The notes below the pieces were generated by a model. The model worked only from the letters and a program-made list of their open reading frames with translations, did not search any database and was not told the DNA's origin. From NCBI GenBank assembly GCA_944393485.1, contig CALYAJ010000003.1, positions 1-53,117 on the forward strand: a stretch of DNA of 53,117 nt. Direction: 5' to 3'. Of this stretch, positions 15,331 through 24,921 are shown in pieces. This stretch comes from an uncultured Clostridia bacterium (GTDB lineage Bacteria; Bacillota; Clostridia; TANB77; CAG-508). A program made the position numbers and the translations under genes. Numbering within the stretch: the stretch's first letter is position 1; the number at the start of each line of letters is the position of its first letter.

Positions 15331-18030
15331 TTGGGAAAATTAGTATTAGTAGATGGTAATAGTATTTTAAATAGAGCTTTTTATGGAATAATGGGTAACA
15401 AAATGCTTACAACAAAAGATGGTACACCAACAAATGCAGTATATGGATTTTTGGCAATACTATTTAAAATATTAGATGATATAAAACCAGAATATCTTGT
15501 AGTTGCTTTTGATAAAAAAGGACCAACAAAAAGACATAAAATGTATGATGGTTATAAAGCAAACAGAAAAGGAATGCCAGATGAACTTGCCTGTCAGATG
15601 CCTATAATAAAAGATATATTACGAGCTATGAATATAGATATAATAGAAAAAGAAGGATATGAAGGTGATGATATACTAGGTACATTATCTGTATTTGGAG
15701 AAGAACAAGGACTTGATGTAACAATACTTTCAGGAGATAGAGATACTTTTCAACTTGCAACAGATAAAGTTACTATAAGAATTCCTAGAACTAAAATGGG
15801 AAAAACAGAAGAAGAAGATTTTAACAGAGAAAAAGTAAAAGAAGTATATGGAATAGAACCAAAACAATTAATAGAAGTAAAAGGACTTCAAGGTGATACT
15901 TCAGATAATATACCAGGTGTTCCAGGAATAGGAGAAAAAACAGCATTAAAATTAATACAGGAATATTCTAATATAGAAAATCTATATGCTGAAATTGAAA
16001 AGGGACAAGCATTGGATATAAAAGGAAAAACTAGAGAAAGAATTATAGAAAATAAGGACTTAGCAATTCTTTCTAAAGAATTAGGTACAATAGATGTAAA
16101 CTCACCAATTGAAGAGGATTTAGAGCAATTTAAAGTAGAAGAATGGAATAAAGAAGAAGTATTTAAATTATTTAAAAGTCTAAATTTTAATAGATATATA
16201 GAAAGATTTAATTTAGCAGATGGAATTCAATTAGAAGAGCAAACAGAACAAATAGAGAAATTTGATATAAAAGAAATACAATTAGAAGAGTTAAAAGATA
16301 AAATAAAAAATGAAATTTTTTATAGTTTTTATACAATAGAAGAAAATAAAGATGAATATATAATAAAAAAGAAAATTAATAAAATCTTTGTATATATGAA
16401 AGATGAAAACATAGTATATTTTTCAGAAATACTAGGAAAAGAAAATATATTAAAAGAGATTTTTGAAGATGTAGAAATAAAAAAATATGGATATAAAATT
16501 TCAACAGATTATATTTTATTAAAACAATTAGGAATTACACCAAAGGGAATAGTATATGATGCAGAAATTGCCGTATATGATTTGGATCCATCTAATATGA
16601 AATATAAAATGGAAGATGTAGCATATCAATATTTAGATTTTAATACAGAAGATTATTTAAAAGGCTTAGGAATAAAAAAAGAAGAGCAAATAAATTTATT
16701 TGAAGAAAATTCAAATGCTAATGAATATGAAAAAACAATAAATTCTTTAAATACATATTTGATATATAAACTTTATGAAAAAACAAGTATGGAATTAGAT
16801 AATTTAAACGAAAAAGACTTATTCAATAATATAGAAATGCCACTAGTAGAAGTTTTAGCAGAAATGCAATACGCAGGCATAAAAATTGAAAAAGAAAAAT
16901 TAGAAAATTTTGGAGTAGAATTAAAACAAAATATTGATGAGCTTACAAAAGAAATTTACAATTTAAGTGGACAAGAATTTAATATAAATTCTACAAAGCA
17001 ATTAGGAGAAATCTTATTTGAAAAGTTAAAATTACCAGTAGTAAAGAAAACAAAGACTGGTTATTCAACAGATGTAGATGTATTAGAAAAGTTAAAAAAT
17101 GAACATCCAATAATAGAAAAAATATTGGAATATAGAAGTTTAACTAAATTGAATTCTACATATGTAGAAGGATTAAAACCATATATAAATAAGGTAACAG
17201 GAAGAATTCATTCATATTTTCATCAAACAATTACTGCAACGGGAAGAATAAGTTCTACAGAGCCAAACTTACAAAATATTCCTACAAGAATAGAATTAGG
17301 AAAAAGATTAAAAAAAGCATTTGTGCCTAAAGAAGGATACATATTTATAGATGCGGATTATTCACAAATTGAACTTAGAGTTTTAGCACATATTTCTAAA
17401 GATGAAAATATGATAAAAGCTTTTAAAAATGATGAGGATATACATAAACAAGCAGCATCAAATGTATTTAATATTCCAATAGATGAAGTAACAAAAGAAC
17501 AAAGATCACATGCAAAAGCAGTTAATTTTGGAATTGTATATGGAATTAGCGATTTTGGATTAGGAGAACAAATAGGAGTATCTAGAAAAAAAGCAAAGGA
17601 ATATATAAATCAATATTTGGAAAAATATTCTGGCATTAATAAATTTATGGACGAAATTGTAGAAAAAGCAAAAGAGCAAGGATATGTAGAAACATTATTT
17701 AATAGAAGAAGATATATTCCAGAACTTAAATCTAAGAATTTTAATATTAGACAATTTGGTGCAAGAGCTGCAATGAATACACCAATTCAAGGAACTGCAG
17801 CAGATATAATGAAAATTGCAATGATTAATGTATACAAAAAATTAAAAGAAGAAAAATTAGATGCGCGCCTTATTTTGCAAATACACGATGAGCTTTTAAT
17901 AGAGGCAAAAGAGAATGAAAAGGAAAGGGTAAAAAACATATTACAATCATGTATGGAGGATGCAATTAAATTAGAAGTACCTCTTAAAGCAGAAGTTTCA
18001 GAGGCATATAATTGGTACGATTTAAAGTGA
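15331..18030 (+). CDS. polA: DNA polymerase I
   Basis: The product has 899 residues, starting at TTG (15331) after AGAGGTAAC. The order is: 5'-nuclease domain (1 to about 290, with VDGNSILNRAFYG, GYEGDDILGT and DTSDNIPGVPGIGEKTA), a degenerate 3'-5' exonuclease-like domain (about 310-480), and the family A polymerase domain. Polymerase motif A is DADYSQIELR (about 673), motif B RSHAKAVNFGIVYG (about 724) and motif C QIHDELLIEA (about 850). The middle domain lacks the DxE and later Asp residues of a proofreading site, as in Bacillus Pol I, so proofreading is probably absent. It acts in Okazaki fragment maturation and excision repair, and is followed after 14 bases by the transglycosylase gene. 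Confidence 0.97.
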   Translation: MGKLVLVDGNSILNRAFYGIMGNKMLTTKDGTPTNAVYGFLAILFKILDDIKPEYLVVAFDKKGPTKRHKMYDGYKANRKGMPDELACQMPIIKDILRAMNIDIIEKEGYEGDDILGTLSVFGEEQGLDVTILSGDRDTFQLATDKVTIRIPRTKMGKTEEEDFNREKVKEVYGIEPKQLIEVKGLQGDTSDNIPGVPGIGEKTALKLIQEYSNIENLYAEIEKGQALDIKGKTRERIIENKDLAILSKELGTIDVNSPIEEDLEQFKVEEWNKEEVFKLFKSLNFNRYIERFNLADGIQLEEQTEQIEKFDIKEIQLEELKDKIKNEIFYSFYTIEENKDEYIIKKKINKIFVYMKDENIVYFSEILGKENILKEIFEDVEIKKYGYKISTDYILLKQLGITPKGIVYDAEIAVYDLDPSNMKYKMEDVAYQYLDFNTEDYLKGLGIKKEEQINLFEENSNANEYEKTINSLNTYLIYKLYEKTSMELDNLNEKDLFNNIEMPLVEVLAEMQYAGIKIEKEKLENFGVELKQNIDELTKEIYNLSGQEFNINSTKQLGEILFEKLKLPVVKKTKTGYSTDVDVLEKLKNEHPIIEKILEYRSLTKLNSTYVEGLKPYINKVTGRIHSYFHQTITATGRISSTEPNLQNIPTRIELGKRLKKAFVPKEGYIFIDADYSQIELRVLAHISKDENMIKAFKNDEDIHKQAASNVFNIPIDEVTKEQRSHAKAVNFGIVYGISDFGLGEQIGVSRKKAKEYINQYLEKYSGINKFMDEIVEKAKEQGYVETLFNRRRYIPELKSKNFNIRQFGARAAMNTPIQGTAADIMKIAMINVYKKLKEEKLDARLILQIHDELLIEAKENEKERVKNILQSCMEDAIKLEVPLKAEVSEAYNWYDLK

Positions 18031-18044
18031 CAAAGGAGGAAAAC

Positions 18045-18611
18045 ATGGGAAAAAAGTTACTAAAAATATTTATAATTTTAGCATGCATTATTCTTGTGTT
18101 ATATATATTATTTGGTGTATTTAAAATACATAATGAAATACTTAAAATAATTTACCCACAAAAATATTCTGAATATGTAGAGCAGGTTGCTATTGAATAT
18201 GAATTAGATCCATTATTATTATATGCAATTATAAAAGCGGAAAGTAATTTCGACTCAGATGCAGTTTCTAGAAGTAATGCCGTTGGTTTAATGCAATTAA
18301 TGGATAGCACAGCCGAAGAAACAGCTGGAAAATTGGGAATAAAATACGAAAAAGAAATGTTAAAAGATCCGGAAATGAATATAAAACTTGGCAGTAGTTA
18401 TTTTAATAGTTTATATGATAAATATGAAAATGTTGCACTAGCTCTTACTGCATATAATGCAGGTAGTGGTAATGTAGATAAATGGATTGAAGAAGAAACG
18501 ATATTATCAGATGGTTCAAATATAGAGAATATACCATTTAGAGAAACAAATAACTATGTTAGAAAAATATTAAGGGACTATGAAATTTATCAAAATATTT
18601 ATAGTGATTAA
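18045..18611 (+). CDS. Lytic transglycosylase (SLT domain), membrane-anchored
   Basis: The product has 188 residues. The ATG at 18045 follows AAAGGAGGAAAAC, whereas the longer frame from 18012 overlaps polA. One membrane helix (about residues 6-25) is followed by an SLT-type domain. The catalytic Glu is E66 in IIKAESNFDS, then comes GLMQLMDSTAEE and ALTAYNAGSGNVDKW, all diagnostic of family 1 lytic transglycosylases. The enzyme cleaves the MurNAc-GlcNAc bond outside the membrane to form anhydro-MurNAc. The size matches the short SLT proteins of Firmicutes. It is the second gene of the polA transcription unit and lies just before galE. Confidence 0.9.
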   Translation: MGKKLLKIFIILACIILVLYILFGVFKIHNEILKIIYPQKYSEYVEQVAIEYELDPLLLYAIIKAESNFDSDAVSRSNAVGLMQLMDSTAEETAGKLGIKYEKEMLKDPEMNIKLGSSYFNSLYDKYENVALALTAYNAGSGNVDKWIEEETILSDGSNIENIPFRETNNYVRKILRDYEIYQNIYSD

Positions 18612-18622
18612 GGAGGCTTAAT

Positions 18623-19627
18623 ATGTCAATATTAGTTACAGGTGGGGCAGGTTATATAGGTAGCCATACAGTAGTAGAATTATTACAAGTAGGAAGAGAT
18701 GTTATAATAGTAGATAATTTTTCAAATAGTAAACCAAAAGTTTTAGATGCAATAAGACAAATAACAGGAAAGAATTTTAAATTCTATGAAATTGATTATT
18801 TAGATACAGAAAAGTTAGACAAAGTGTTTAAGGAAAACGATATAGATGCTGTTATAAATTTTGCAGGTTTCAAAGCTGTTGGAGAATCTACTAAAAAACC
18901 ACTAGATTATTATACAAATAATGTTGCAGGAGCACTAAGTTTATTAAATGTAATGAATAAGAATAATGTAAAAACATTTGTATTTAGTTCTACTGCTACA
19001 GTTTATGGTAATTCTACAGAAATTCCATACACTGAAGATTTAAAAACTGGTGATACAACAAATCCATATGCAACAACAAAATATTTTATAGAAGAAATAC
19101 TAAAAGATGTATATAAGGCTGACAATTCATGGAATATTGCAATTTTAAGGTATTTTAATCCAATAGGAGCACATGAAAGTGGACTAATTGGAGAAGAGCC
19201 TCAGGGAATTCCAAATAATTTAATGCCATATGTTGCAAGAGTAGCAAAAGGAATATTAAAAGAACTTTCAGTTTTTGGAAATGATTATAATACTCCAGAT
19301 GGAACAGGTGTAAGGGATTATATTCACGTTGTAGATTTAGCAATTGGTCATATAAAAGCATTAGAAAAATTGGAAAAAGAAAAACATGGTGTATTTATAT
19401 ATAATCTTGGAACTGGTAAAGGATATAGTGTTTTAGATATGGTAAAAACTTTTGAAGAAGTTTCAGGTAAAAAAGTTCCATATAAAATAGAACCTAGAAG
19501 ACCTGGTGATATAGATATGTTTTATTCAGATCCTACAAAAGCAAAAGAAGAATTAGGTTGGGAGGCAACTCATGATTTTAAACAAATGTGCAAAGATTCT
19601 TGGAATTATATAGACAAAAATTATTAG
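18623..19627 (+). CDS. galE: UDP-glucose 4-epimerase
   Basis: The product has 334 residues with AAGGAGGC before the ATG. It is an extended short-chain dehydrogenase: NAD loop GGAGYIGSH (7-15), VDNFSNS after the second strand, SSTATVYG, and the catalytic pair Y149/K153 in YATTK. NPIGAHESGLIGE and the RPGD near the C-terminus are typical of GalE. It interconverts UDP-glucose and UDP-galactose in the cytoplasm, supplying galactose for surface polysaccharides or salvage. It is positioned between a transglycosylase and a VanY-like carboxypeptidase, consistent with envelope building. Confidence 0.93.
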   Translation: MSILVTGGAGYIGSHTVVELLQVGRDVIIVDNFSNSKPKVLDAIRQITGKNFKFYEIDYLDTEKLDKVFKENDIDAVINFAGFKAVGESTKKPLDYYTNNVAGALSLLNVMNKNNVKTFVFSSTATVYGNSTEIPYTEDLKTGDTTNPYATTKYFIEEILKDVYKADNSWNIAILRYFNPIGAHESGLIGEEPQGIPNNLMPYVARVAKGILKELSVFGNDYNTPDGTGVRDYIHVVDLAIGHIKALEKLEKEKHGVFIYNLGTGKGYSVLDMVKTFEEVSGKKVPYKIEPRRPGDIDMFYSDPTKAKEELGWEATHDFKQMCKDSWNYIDKNY

Positions 19628-19640
19628 TAAGGTGGAGGTA

Positions 19641-20432
19641 ATGGAAAACAATAAAAATACACAACTTAAATTAAATAGCAATGGAAAAATTTTTATTTAT
19701 AGAATAGTTGTAGCAATTGTATTTTTGATTAGTATACTATTAGTATATGGTTTAAATAATTTATCTAATAGTAAGGAGTCAATGGCTATGCAAATTAATA
19801 GTAATTCATTAAATGCTACTACAACAGAAAAAACAGAAGAAAAGATACCTTCAGAAGAAAGTCAAAGAAAATTACAAGATTGGAAATTAATGTTAGTAAA
19901 TTATGAAAATGAAATGCCAAAAGATTATGTGCCAAAGCTTAGTGTACTAGAAGATGATAAAAAGTTTGACTCTAGAGCAATAAGTGGTTTAATTAAGATG
20001 CTAGAAGATATGCAATCTGATGGAATAACTAAAATATGGGCACAATCTACATATAGAGATCCAACCAAGCAAGATAAGCTTATAAAAGAAAGTATACAAG
20101 AATATTTAGAACAAGGTAAGACACAGGAAGAAGCAGAAACACTAACAGCAAGATCTATTGGAGAGCCATATAAAAGTGAACACAACCTAGGGCTTGCAGT
20201 AGATTTTAACTATGTGGATTATTCATTTGAAGATGAACCAGCTTTTAAATGGCTTATGAAACATGCACAAGATTATGGCTTTATTTTAAGATATCCAGAA
20301 GATAAGGAAGAAATTACAAAAATAAAATATGAGCCTTGGCATTGGAGATATGTAGGAACAGAATATGCAAAAGAAATAAAAGAAATGGGAGTTTGTTTAG
20401 AAGAATACATAGAATACTTAAAAAATAATTAA
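19641..20432 (+). CDS. VanY-like D-Ala-D-Ala carboxypeptidase (M15B)
   Basis: The product has 263 residues. The ATG at 19641 follows GGTGGAGGTA, and the upstream GTG lies inside that ribosome site. One membrane anchor (about 15-38) is followed by a linker and an M15B zinc peptidase domain. Zinc ligands are H181 and D188 in SEHNLGLAVDF and H234 in PWHWRYVG. STYRDPTKQ is also a family mark. It trims the terminal D-Ala from peptidoglycan stem peptides outside the cell. There are no van resistance regulators nearby, so a normal wall-remodelling role is more likely than glycopeptide resistance. It ends the polA-galE run before a terminator. Confidence 0.88.
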   Translation: MENNKNTQLKLNSNGKIFIYRIVVAIVFLISILLVYGLNNLSNSKESMAMQINSNSLNATTTEKTEEKIPSEESQRKLQDWKLMLVNYENEMPKDYVPKLSVLEDDKKFDSRAISGLIKMLEDMQSDGITKIWAQSTYRDPTKQDKLIKESIQEYLEQGKTQEEAETLTARSIGEPYKSEHNLGLAVDFNYVDYSFEDEPAFKWLMKHAQDYGFILRYPEDKEEITKIKYEPWHWRYVGTEYAKEIKEMGVCLEEYIEYLKNN

Positions 20433-20438
20433 TAGAGA

Positions 20439-20478
20439 AATAGGGATATAGGGATGGTTCTAAAATCCCTATTTTTTT
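20439..20478 (+). terminator. Terminator after the VanY-like gene
   Basis: AATAGGGAT (20439-20447) pairs with ATCCCTATT (20465-20473) and is followed by a T-run. The AGGGAT sequence is repeated within the loop, so an alternative shorter stem can form. Confidence 0.75.
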
Positions 20479-20740
20479 GTGTTAAAAAAAAAGAAGCGAC
20501 AATAACTATGAGAAGAAAAACAATGGTTATACAAGTTGGGTGTTATATTAAATAATTCTATTTATAAGTATAAGTTTAAATAATATTAAATATTAGAAAA
20601 GATAATGCAAACCTACATTGAAAAATTATGTAAATCATGGTAAAATATAAATAGGTTGTCTTGTTGTTTAATCTCTTTTATCTGGCTAATGCCAGTTTAC
20701 ATATATTTAATAACATCTAAGGAAAGAGGAGGATTTTGAT
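20479..20740 (+). other. Leader region of the GC-richer membrane gene
   Basis: This gene-free spacer begins AT-rich with nothing recognisable up to about 20617. It then holds the promoter at 20618-20646 and a leader of nearly 90 bases. Within the leader lies a small hairpin, CTGGC-TAAT-GCCAG (about 20682-20695), and just before the gene an excellent ribosome site, AAGAGGAGG. No riboswitch fold was recognised. Confidence 0.5.
20618..20646 (+). promoter_or_regulatory. Vegetative promoter for the 20741 gene
   Basis: TTGAAA (20618-20623), a 17-base spacer and TAAAAT (20641-20646): five of six matches in each hexamer. The transcript would carry a leader of nearly 90 bases. Confidence 0.6.
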
Positions 20741-21121
20741 ATGTTAATATTAGCAATTTATTTTGTTATCGGTGAGTGTATGCCTTTTGTTGTAGCAAAC
20801 CTGTTACAGGTAGTCGCTTCAACAGGAGTGCTCATTGTTGTAATAATTGGAATCCTTATGGCAATGTCTTCTTTAACAAGAAGAAATTTGACACGGGGAT
20901 TTGCTAGTGGAATAATTAGTGGAATCTGGCAAGGCATTGTATTTTGCTGGAATCTACTAATAGGTGCCATTGCAGGAATACTGCAATGGACATCAATGAT
21001 TGCTCCACTGGTTTATAGAAGGTCGAGAGGATTCTTCATAAATCAGTGCGGAATGTCACAGAGATTTGCATCTATATGTGCATTCCTAGTGGCAGGCGGA
21101 GTGGTGATAGTAATCATATAG
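20741..21121 (+). CDS. Small membrane protein of unknown function, GC-richer than neighbours
   Basis: The product has 126 residues with a strong AGAGGAGG ribosome site. Three or four hydrophobic helices (about 1-20, 22-43, 60-85 and 108-126) are joined by basic loops (TRRNLTRGF, YRRSRGFF). There are no known motifs. The 60-base line 20761-20820 has 25 G/C, clearly above the surrounding genes, and codons such as CTG, GGC and CGG recur. It is a single-gene unit with its own promoter and terminator, like the gene at 10175. Possible roles include a holin-like or small channel protein, but nothing in the sequence proves this. Confidence 0.75.
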   Translation: MLILAIYFVIGECMPFVVANLLQVVASTGVLIVVIIGILMAMSSLTRRNLTRGFASGIISGIWQGIVFCWNLLIGAIAGILQWTSMIAPLVYRRSRGFFINQCGMSQRFASICAFLVAGGVVIVII

Positions 21122-21155
21122 CCACGAGCCACAAGACACCTAGATAAGAAACTAG

Positions 21156-21180
21156 GCAGTGAGATAATCACTGCTTTTTT
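21156..21180 (+). terminator. Terminator of the 20741 gene
   Basis: GCAGTGA (21156-21162), a five-base loop and TCACTGC (21168-21174), followed by six T. A second, longer hairpin follows immediately at 21182-21219. Confidence 0.85.
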
Positions 21181-21181
21181 C

Positions 21182-21219
21182 TTGTTGTATAGGAAAAATC
21201 ACTTTTTCCTATACAACAA
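21182..21219. repeat. 17-bp perfect hairpin, related to the one at 26924
   Basis: The arms 21182-21198 and 21203-21219 are exact complements around a TCAC loop. The core ATAGGAAA/TTTCCTAT is shared with the 18-bp hairpin at 26924-26964. Both sit right after a terminator and before the next operon. It may be a small dispersed palindromic element or a backup bidirectional terminator. Confidence 0.7.
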
Positions 21220-21255
21220 AAATAATAAAAACTTACAAAAAAATTAAATATATGT

Positions 21256-21284
21256 TTGATATAAAAAAATATTTATGATACAAT
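21256..21284 (+). promoter_or_regulatory. Promoter of the ABC exporter operon
   Basis: TTGATA (21256-21261), a 17-base spacer and TACAAT (21279-21284), with five of six matches in each hexamer. It lies about 40 bases before the first ABC gene. Confidence 0.7.
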
Positions 21285-21322
21285 AACCAATGTGCTAAAA
21301 AGAGAAAGGAGAAATAGAAGAA

Positions 21323-23074
21323 ATGATTAAAGAACTAGCAAAATACATCAAACAGTACAAGAAATATGCAATTTTGACACCATTTATGGTTGTTTTAGAA
21401 ATTGTAATGGAGGTAGTAATACCATATCTTATGGCAAGAATAATTGACGTAGGAATTCAAAACAATGATCTAGATTATATTATTAGAATTGGAATCATGT
21501 TAGTAATTTCTGCAATAATGTCTTTAATTTTTGGTGTACTTTCAGGAAGATTTGCAGCTATGGCATCTGCTGGATTTGCTAAAAACTTAAGACAAGGAAT
21601 GTTTTATAATATTCAAAACTATTCATTTACAAATATAGACAAATTTTCTACATCAAGTTTAGTAACAAGACTAACAACAGATGTAACAAATGTTCAAAAT
21701 GCTTTTCAAATGATAATAAGAGCATTAGTAAGAGGACCTGTAATGATAGTATTTGCTTTAATTATGGCATTTTCTATTAATAAAGAACTATCATTAGTAT
21801 ATGTAGCAACAATGATACCACTTGCAATATTATTAGCATTTATTTCTATTAAAGCACATCCATATTTTGAAAAAGTATTTAAAAAATATGATGAATTAAA
21901 CAGAGTTGTTGGAGAAAACTTAAATGCAATAAGAGTTGTTAAATCTTTTGCTACAGAAGATTTTGAAGAGAAAAAATTCGGGGACGTTAATTCTTTAGTA
22001 TATAAATTATTCAAAAAAGCAGAAAAAATAGTTACATTTAATAGCCCACTTATGCAAATAGCAATTTATGGTTGTATATTGCTATTATCATGGCTTGGAG
22101 CACAAACAATCGTAGGTGGAGGAATGCAAACAGGACAGCTATCAAGTTTAATTACATATGCATGGCAAATATTATCAAGTTTAATGATGCTTTCTATGGT
22201 ATTAGTTATGATAATTATTGCTCAATCTTCAGCAGAAAGAATTGTTGAAGTATTAACAGAAGACCCAACAATTAAGAATAGAGAAAAAACAATAAAAGAA
22301 ATAAAAGACGGAAGTATAGAATTTATAGATGTGGATTTCCAATATGATGATGCAAAAGCAAATGAAATGCTTCCACTAGAAGATATTAATTTAAAAATTA
22401 ATTCTGGAGAAATAATTGGAATTATAGGAGGAACAGGAAGTTCAAAAACATCTTTAGTGAATTTAATTCCAAGATTATATGATGTAAAATCTGGATTTGT
22501 AAAAGTTGGAGGAGTAGATGTTAGAGACTACGACTTAGAGACTTTAAGAAACGGAGTTGCAATGGTTTTACAGAAGAATGTATTATTCTCTGGAACAATT
22601 GCAGAAAATTTAAGATGGGGAAATGAAAATGCTACAGATGAAGAATTAGTAAGAGCTTGTAAATTAGCTCAAGCAGATAGCTTTATCCAAGAATTACCAG
22701 ATAAGTATGAAACAGTTTTAGATCAAGGTGGAACAAATGTATCTGGAGGTCAAAAACAAAGAATTTGTATTGCAAGAGCATTACTTAAAAAACCAAAAAT
22801 ATTAATTCTAGATGATTCTACAAGTGCAGTTGATACAAAAACAGATGCGCTTATAAGAAAAGCTTTTAGAGAAGAAATTCCAGATACAACTAAGATAATA
22901 ATTGCACAAAGAATAAGTTCAATAGTAGATGCAGACAAAATAATAGTTATGGATAATGGTAGAATAGATGGAATAGGAACATCAGACGAATTACTAAAAA
23001 CAAATAAAATATACCAAGAAGTATATGAATCTCAAATGGGAGGAGATGATGCTGACGATGAAAAACAAGACTAA
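21323..23074 (+). CDS. ABC exporter half-transporter, subunit with degenerate ATP site
   Basis: The product has 583 residues with AGAAAGGAGAAA upstream. Six membrane helices (about 1-310) are fused to an ATPase domain. Walker A is GGTGSSKT (about 369), the signature VSGGQKQR and Walker B LILDDST, with Asp instead of the catalytic Glu. The switch is AQR instead of AHR. These two changes mark the non-catalytic half of heterodimeric exporters such as BmrC/D and TM287/288. It must pair with the next gene, whose coding region it overlaps by 17 bases. The substrate is probably a drug, lipid or peptide and is undetermined. Confidence 0.92.
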   Translation: MIKELAKYIKQYKKYAILTPFMVVLEIVMEVVIPYLMARIIDVGIQNNDLDYIIRIGIMLVISAIMSLIFGVLSGRFAAMASAGFAKNLRQGMFYNIQNYSFTNIDKFSTSSLVTRLTTDVTNVQNAFQMIIRALVRGPVMIVFALIMAFSINKELSLVYVATMIPLAILLAFISIKAHPYFEKVFKKYDELNRVVGENLNAIRVVKSFATEDFEEKKFGDVNSLVYKLFKKAEKIVTFNSPLMQIAIYGCILLLSWLGAQTIVGGGMQTGQLSSLITYAWQILSSLMMLSMVLVMIIIAQSSAERIVEVLTEDPTIKNREKTIKEIKDGSIEFIDVDFQYDDAKANEMLPLEDINLKINSGEIIGIIGGTGSSKTSLVNLIPRLYDVKSGFVKVGGVDVRDYDLETLRNGVAMVLQKNVLFSGTIAENLRWGNENATDEELVRACKLAQADSFIQELPDKYETVLDQGGTNVSGGQKQRICIARALLKKPKILILDDSTSAVDTKTDALIRKAFREEIPDTTKIIIAQRISSIVDADKIIVMDNGRIDGIGTSDELLKTNKIYQEVYESQMGGDDADDEKQD

Positions 23075-24917
23075 AAAAGCAAATACATTAAAAAGACTAC
23101 TAAAATATGCATTAAGTGATTATAAAGGACAATTTGTAGTTGTAATAATTAGTATTATAATAAGCGCAGCAGCAAGTGTAATTGGAATACAATTTATCCA
23201 AACATTAATAGATGAATATATTACACCACTTATAGGAAATCAAAATCCAAACTATGCATCATTATTACAGGCTATTTTAATGATGGGATTAGTTTATCTT
23301 GTAGGTATTATTGGTACATATGTTTACAATAGATTAATGATTAATATAACACAAGGAACTTTAAAGAAAATAAGAACAGAAATGTTTGAACATATGCAAA
23401 GATTACCAATAGGTTACTTTGATAGTCATAGTCATGGTGAAACCATGAGTACTTATACAAATGATGTTGATACATTAAGACAAGCATTAAGTCAAAGTAT
23501 TCCTCAAGTATTTTCTTGTATAGTTTCTATGGTTGCAGTATTTATAGGAATGATTACAACAAATATATATTTAACCGGAATTGTTTTATTAATGGTAGTT
23601 ATAATGGTAATAGTTTCAAGATTTTTTGCTAAGAACAGTTCAAAATACTTTATAGGTCAACAAGAAAATATTGGTAAAGTCGACGGATACATAGAAGAAA
23701 TGATGAATGGTCAAAAAGTTGTAAAAGTATTCTGCTATGAAGATAGATCAAAGGAAAGATTTGATAAATTAAATGAAGCGTTATTTCAAAGTAGTACAAA
23801 AGCCAATTCTTATGCAAATACACTAATGCCTTGCATTATGAATATAGGAAATATTGGATATGTTTTAGTTGCAGTCGTAGGTGGTATTCTAGCAGTTAAT
23901 GGATTATTAACAGTAGGTAGTATTGCAGCATTTTTACAATATATAAAAGCATTTACAAACCCACTAGCACAAGTTTCACAACAATTAAACTTTGTTGCAA
24001 TGGCATTAGCTGGAGCTGAAAGAATATTTAAATTAATTGATGAACCAGTAGAAGAAGATAATGGATATGTTACATTAGTAAATGCTAAAGAAGTAGACGG
24101 AAAAATAGTAGAATCAGAAGAAAGAACAGGTTTATGGGCATGGAAACATCCACATGGTGATGGAACAGTAACATATACTAAATTATGTGGAAATGTAGAA
24201 TTTGAAAATGTTACTTTTGGATATGTACCTAATAAAGTAATTTTACATGATATAAGCCTTGATGCAAAAGAAGGACAAAAAGTTTCTTTTGTTGGACCTA
24301 CAGGTGCTGGTAAAACTACAATTACAAACTTAATAAATCGTTTTTATGATATTAATGAAGGTAAAATCAGATATGATGGAATTAATATAAATAAAATGAA
24401 AAAAGATGATTTAAGAAGATCATTAGGAATGGTTTTACAAGATACACATCTATTTACTGGAACAATAAAAGATAATATTAAGTATGGTAAAATGGATGCA
24501 ACAGACGAAGAAGTAATTGCAGCAGCAAAACTTGCAAATGCAGATAGATTTATAAGACATTTACCACATGCATATGATACAATGATTTCTGGTGATGGAG
24601 AAGGATTATCACAAGGACAAAGACAACTCTTAGCAATAGCAAGAGCAGCATTATACAATCCACCAGTATTAATACTAGATGAAGCAACTTCAAGTATAGA
24701 TACAAGAACAGAAAAAATTGTTCAAGATGGTATGGATAAACTTATGAAAGGAAGAACAGTATTTGTAATAGCACATAGACTTTCTACAATTAAAAATTCT
24801 GATTTAATAATGGTATTAGATCATGGAAATATTATAGAAAGAGGAAATCATGACGAATTATTAGCTAAAAAAGGAATGTACTATGGTCTATATACAGGAG
24901 CAATAGAAATAGAATAG
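23058..24917 (+). CDS. ABC exporter half-transporter, catalytic subunit
   Basis: The product has 619 residues. The start was set at ATG 23058, 12 bases after GGGAGGAG; an ATG at 23049 in the same frame is possible but too close to that site. It overlaps the first subunit by 17 bases. Six membrane helices are followed by an ATPase with canonical VGPTGAGKTT, LSQGQRQ, LILDEATSSID and IAHRLST. An acidic and aromatic insertion (GLWAWKHPHGDG) lies between the helices and the ATPase, a feature I associate with clostridial members of this pair. It supplies the main ATP hydrolysis site of the heterodimer at the membrane. Confidence 0.93.
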   Translation: MKNKTKKANTLKRLLKYALSDYKGQFVVVIISIIISAAASVIGIQFIQTLIDEYITPLIGNQNPNYASLLQAILMMGLVYLVGIIGTYVYNRLMINITQGTLKKIRTEMFEHMQRLPIGYFDSHSHGETMSTYTNDVDTLRQALSQSIPQVFSCIVSMVAVFIGMITTNIYLTGIVLLMVVIMVIVSRFFAKNSSKYFIGQQENIGKVDGYIEEMMNGQKVVKVFCYEDRSKERFDKLNEALFQSSTKANSYANTLMPCIMNIGNIGYVLVAVVGGILAVNGLLTVGSIAAFLQYIKAFTNPLAQVSQQLNFVAMALAGAERIFKLIDEPVEEDNGYVTLVNAKEVDGKIVESEERTGLWAWKHPHGDGTVTYTKLCGNVEFENVTFGYVPNKVILHDISLDAKEGQKVSFVGPTGAGKTTITNLINRFYDINEGKIRYDGININKMKKDDLRRSLGMVLQDTHLFTGTIKDNIKYGKMDATDEEVIAAAKLANADRFIRHLPHAYDTMISGDGEGLSQGQRQLLAIARAALYNPPVLILDEATSSIDTRTEKIVQDGMDKLMKGRTVFVIAHRLSTIKNSDLIMVLDHGNIIERGNHDELLAKKGMYYGLYTGAIEIE

Positions 24918-24921
24918 AACT

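Noticed and set aside
10175..21121. Prophage or transposon carrying the GC-richer genes
   Set aside because: No integrase, transposase, terminal repeats or phage structural genes are visible. The genes sit in separate single-gene units 10 kb apart.
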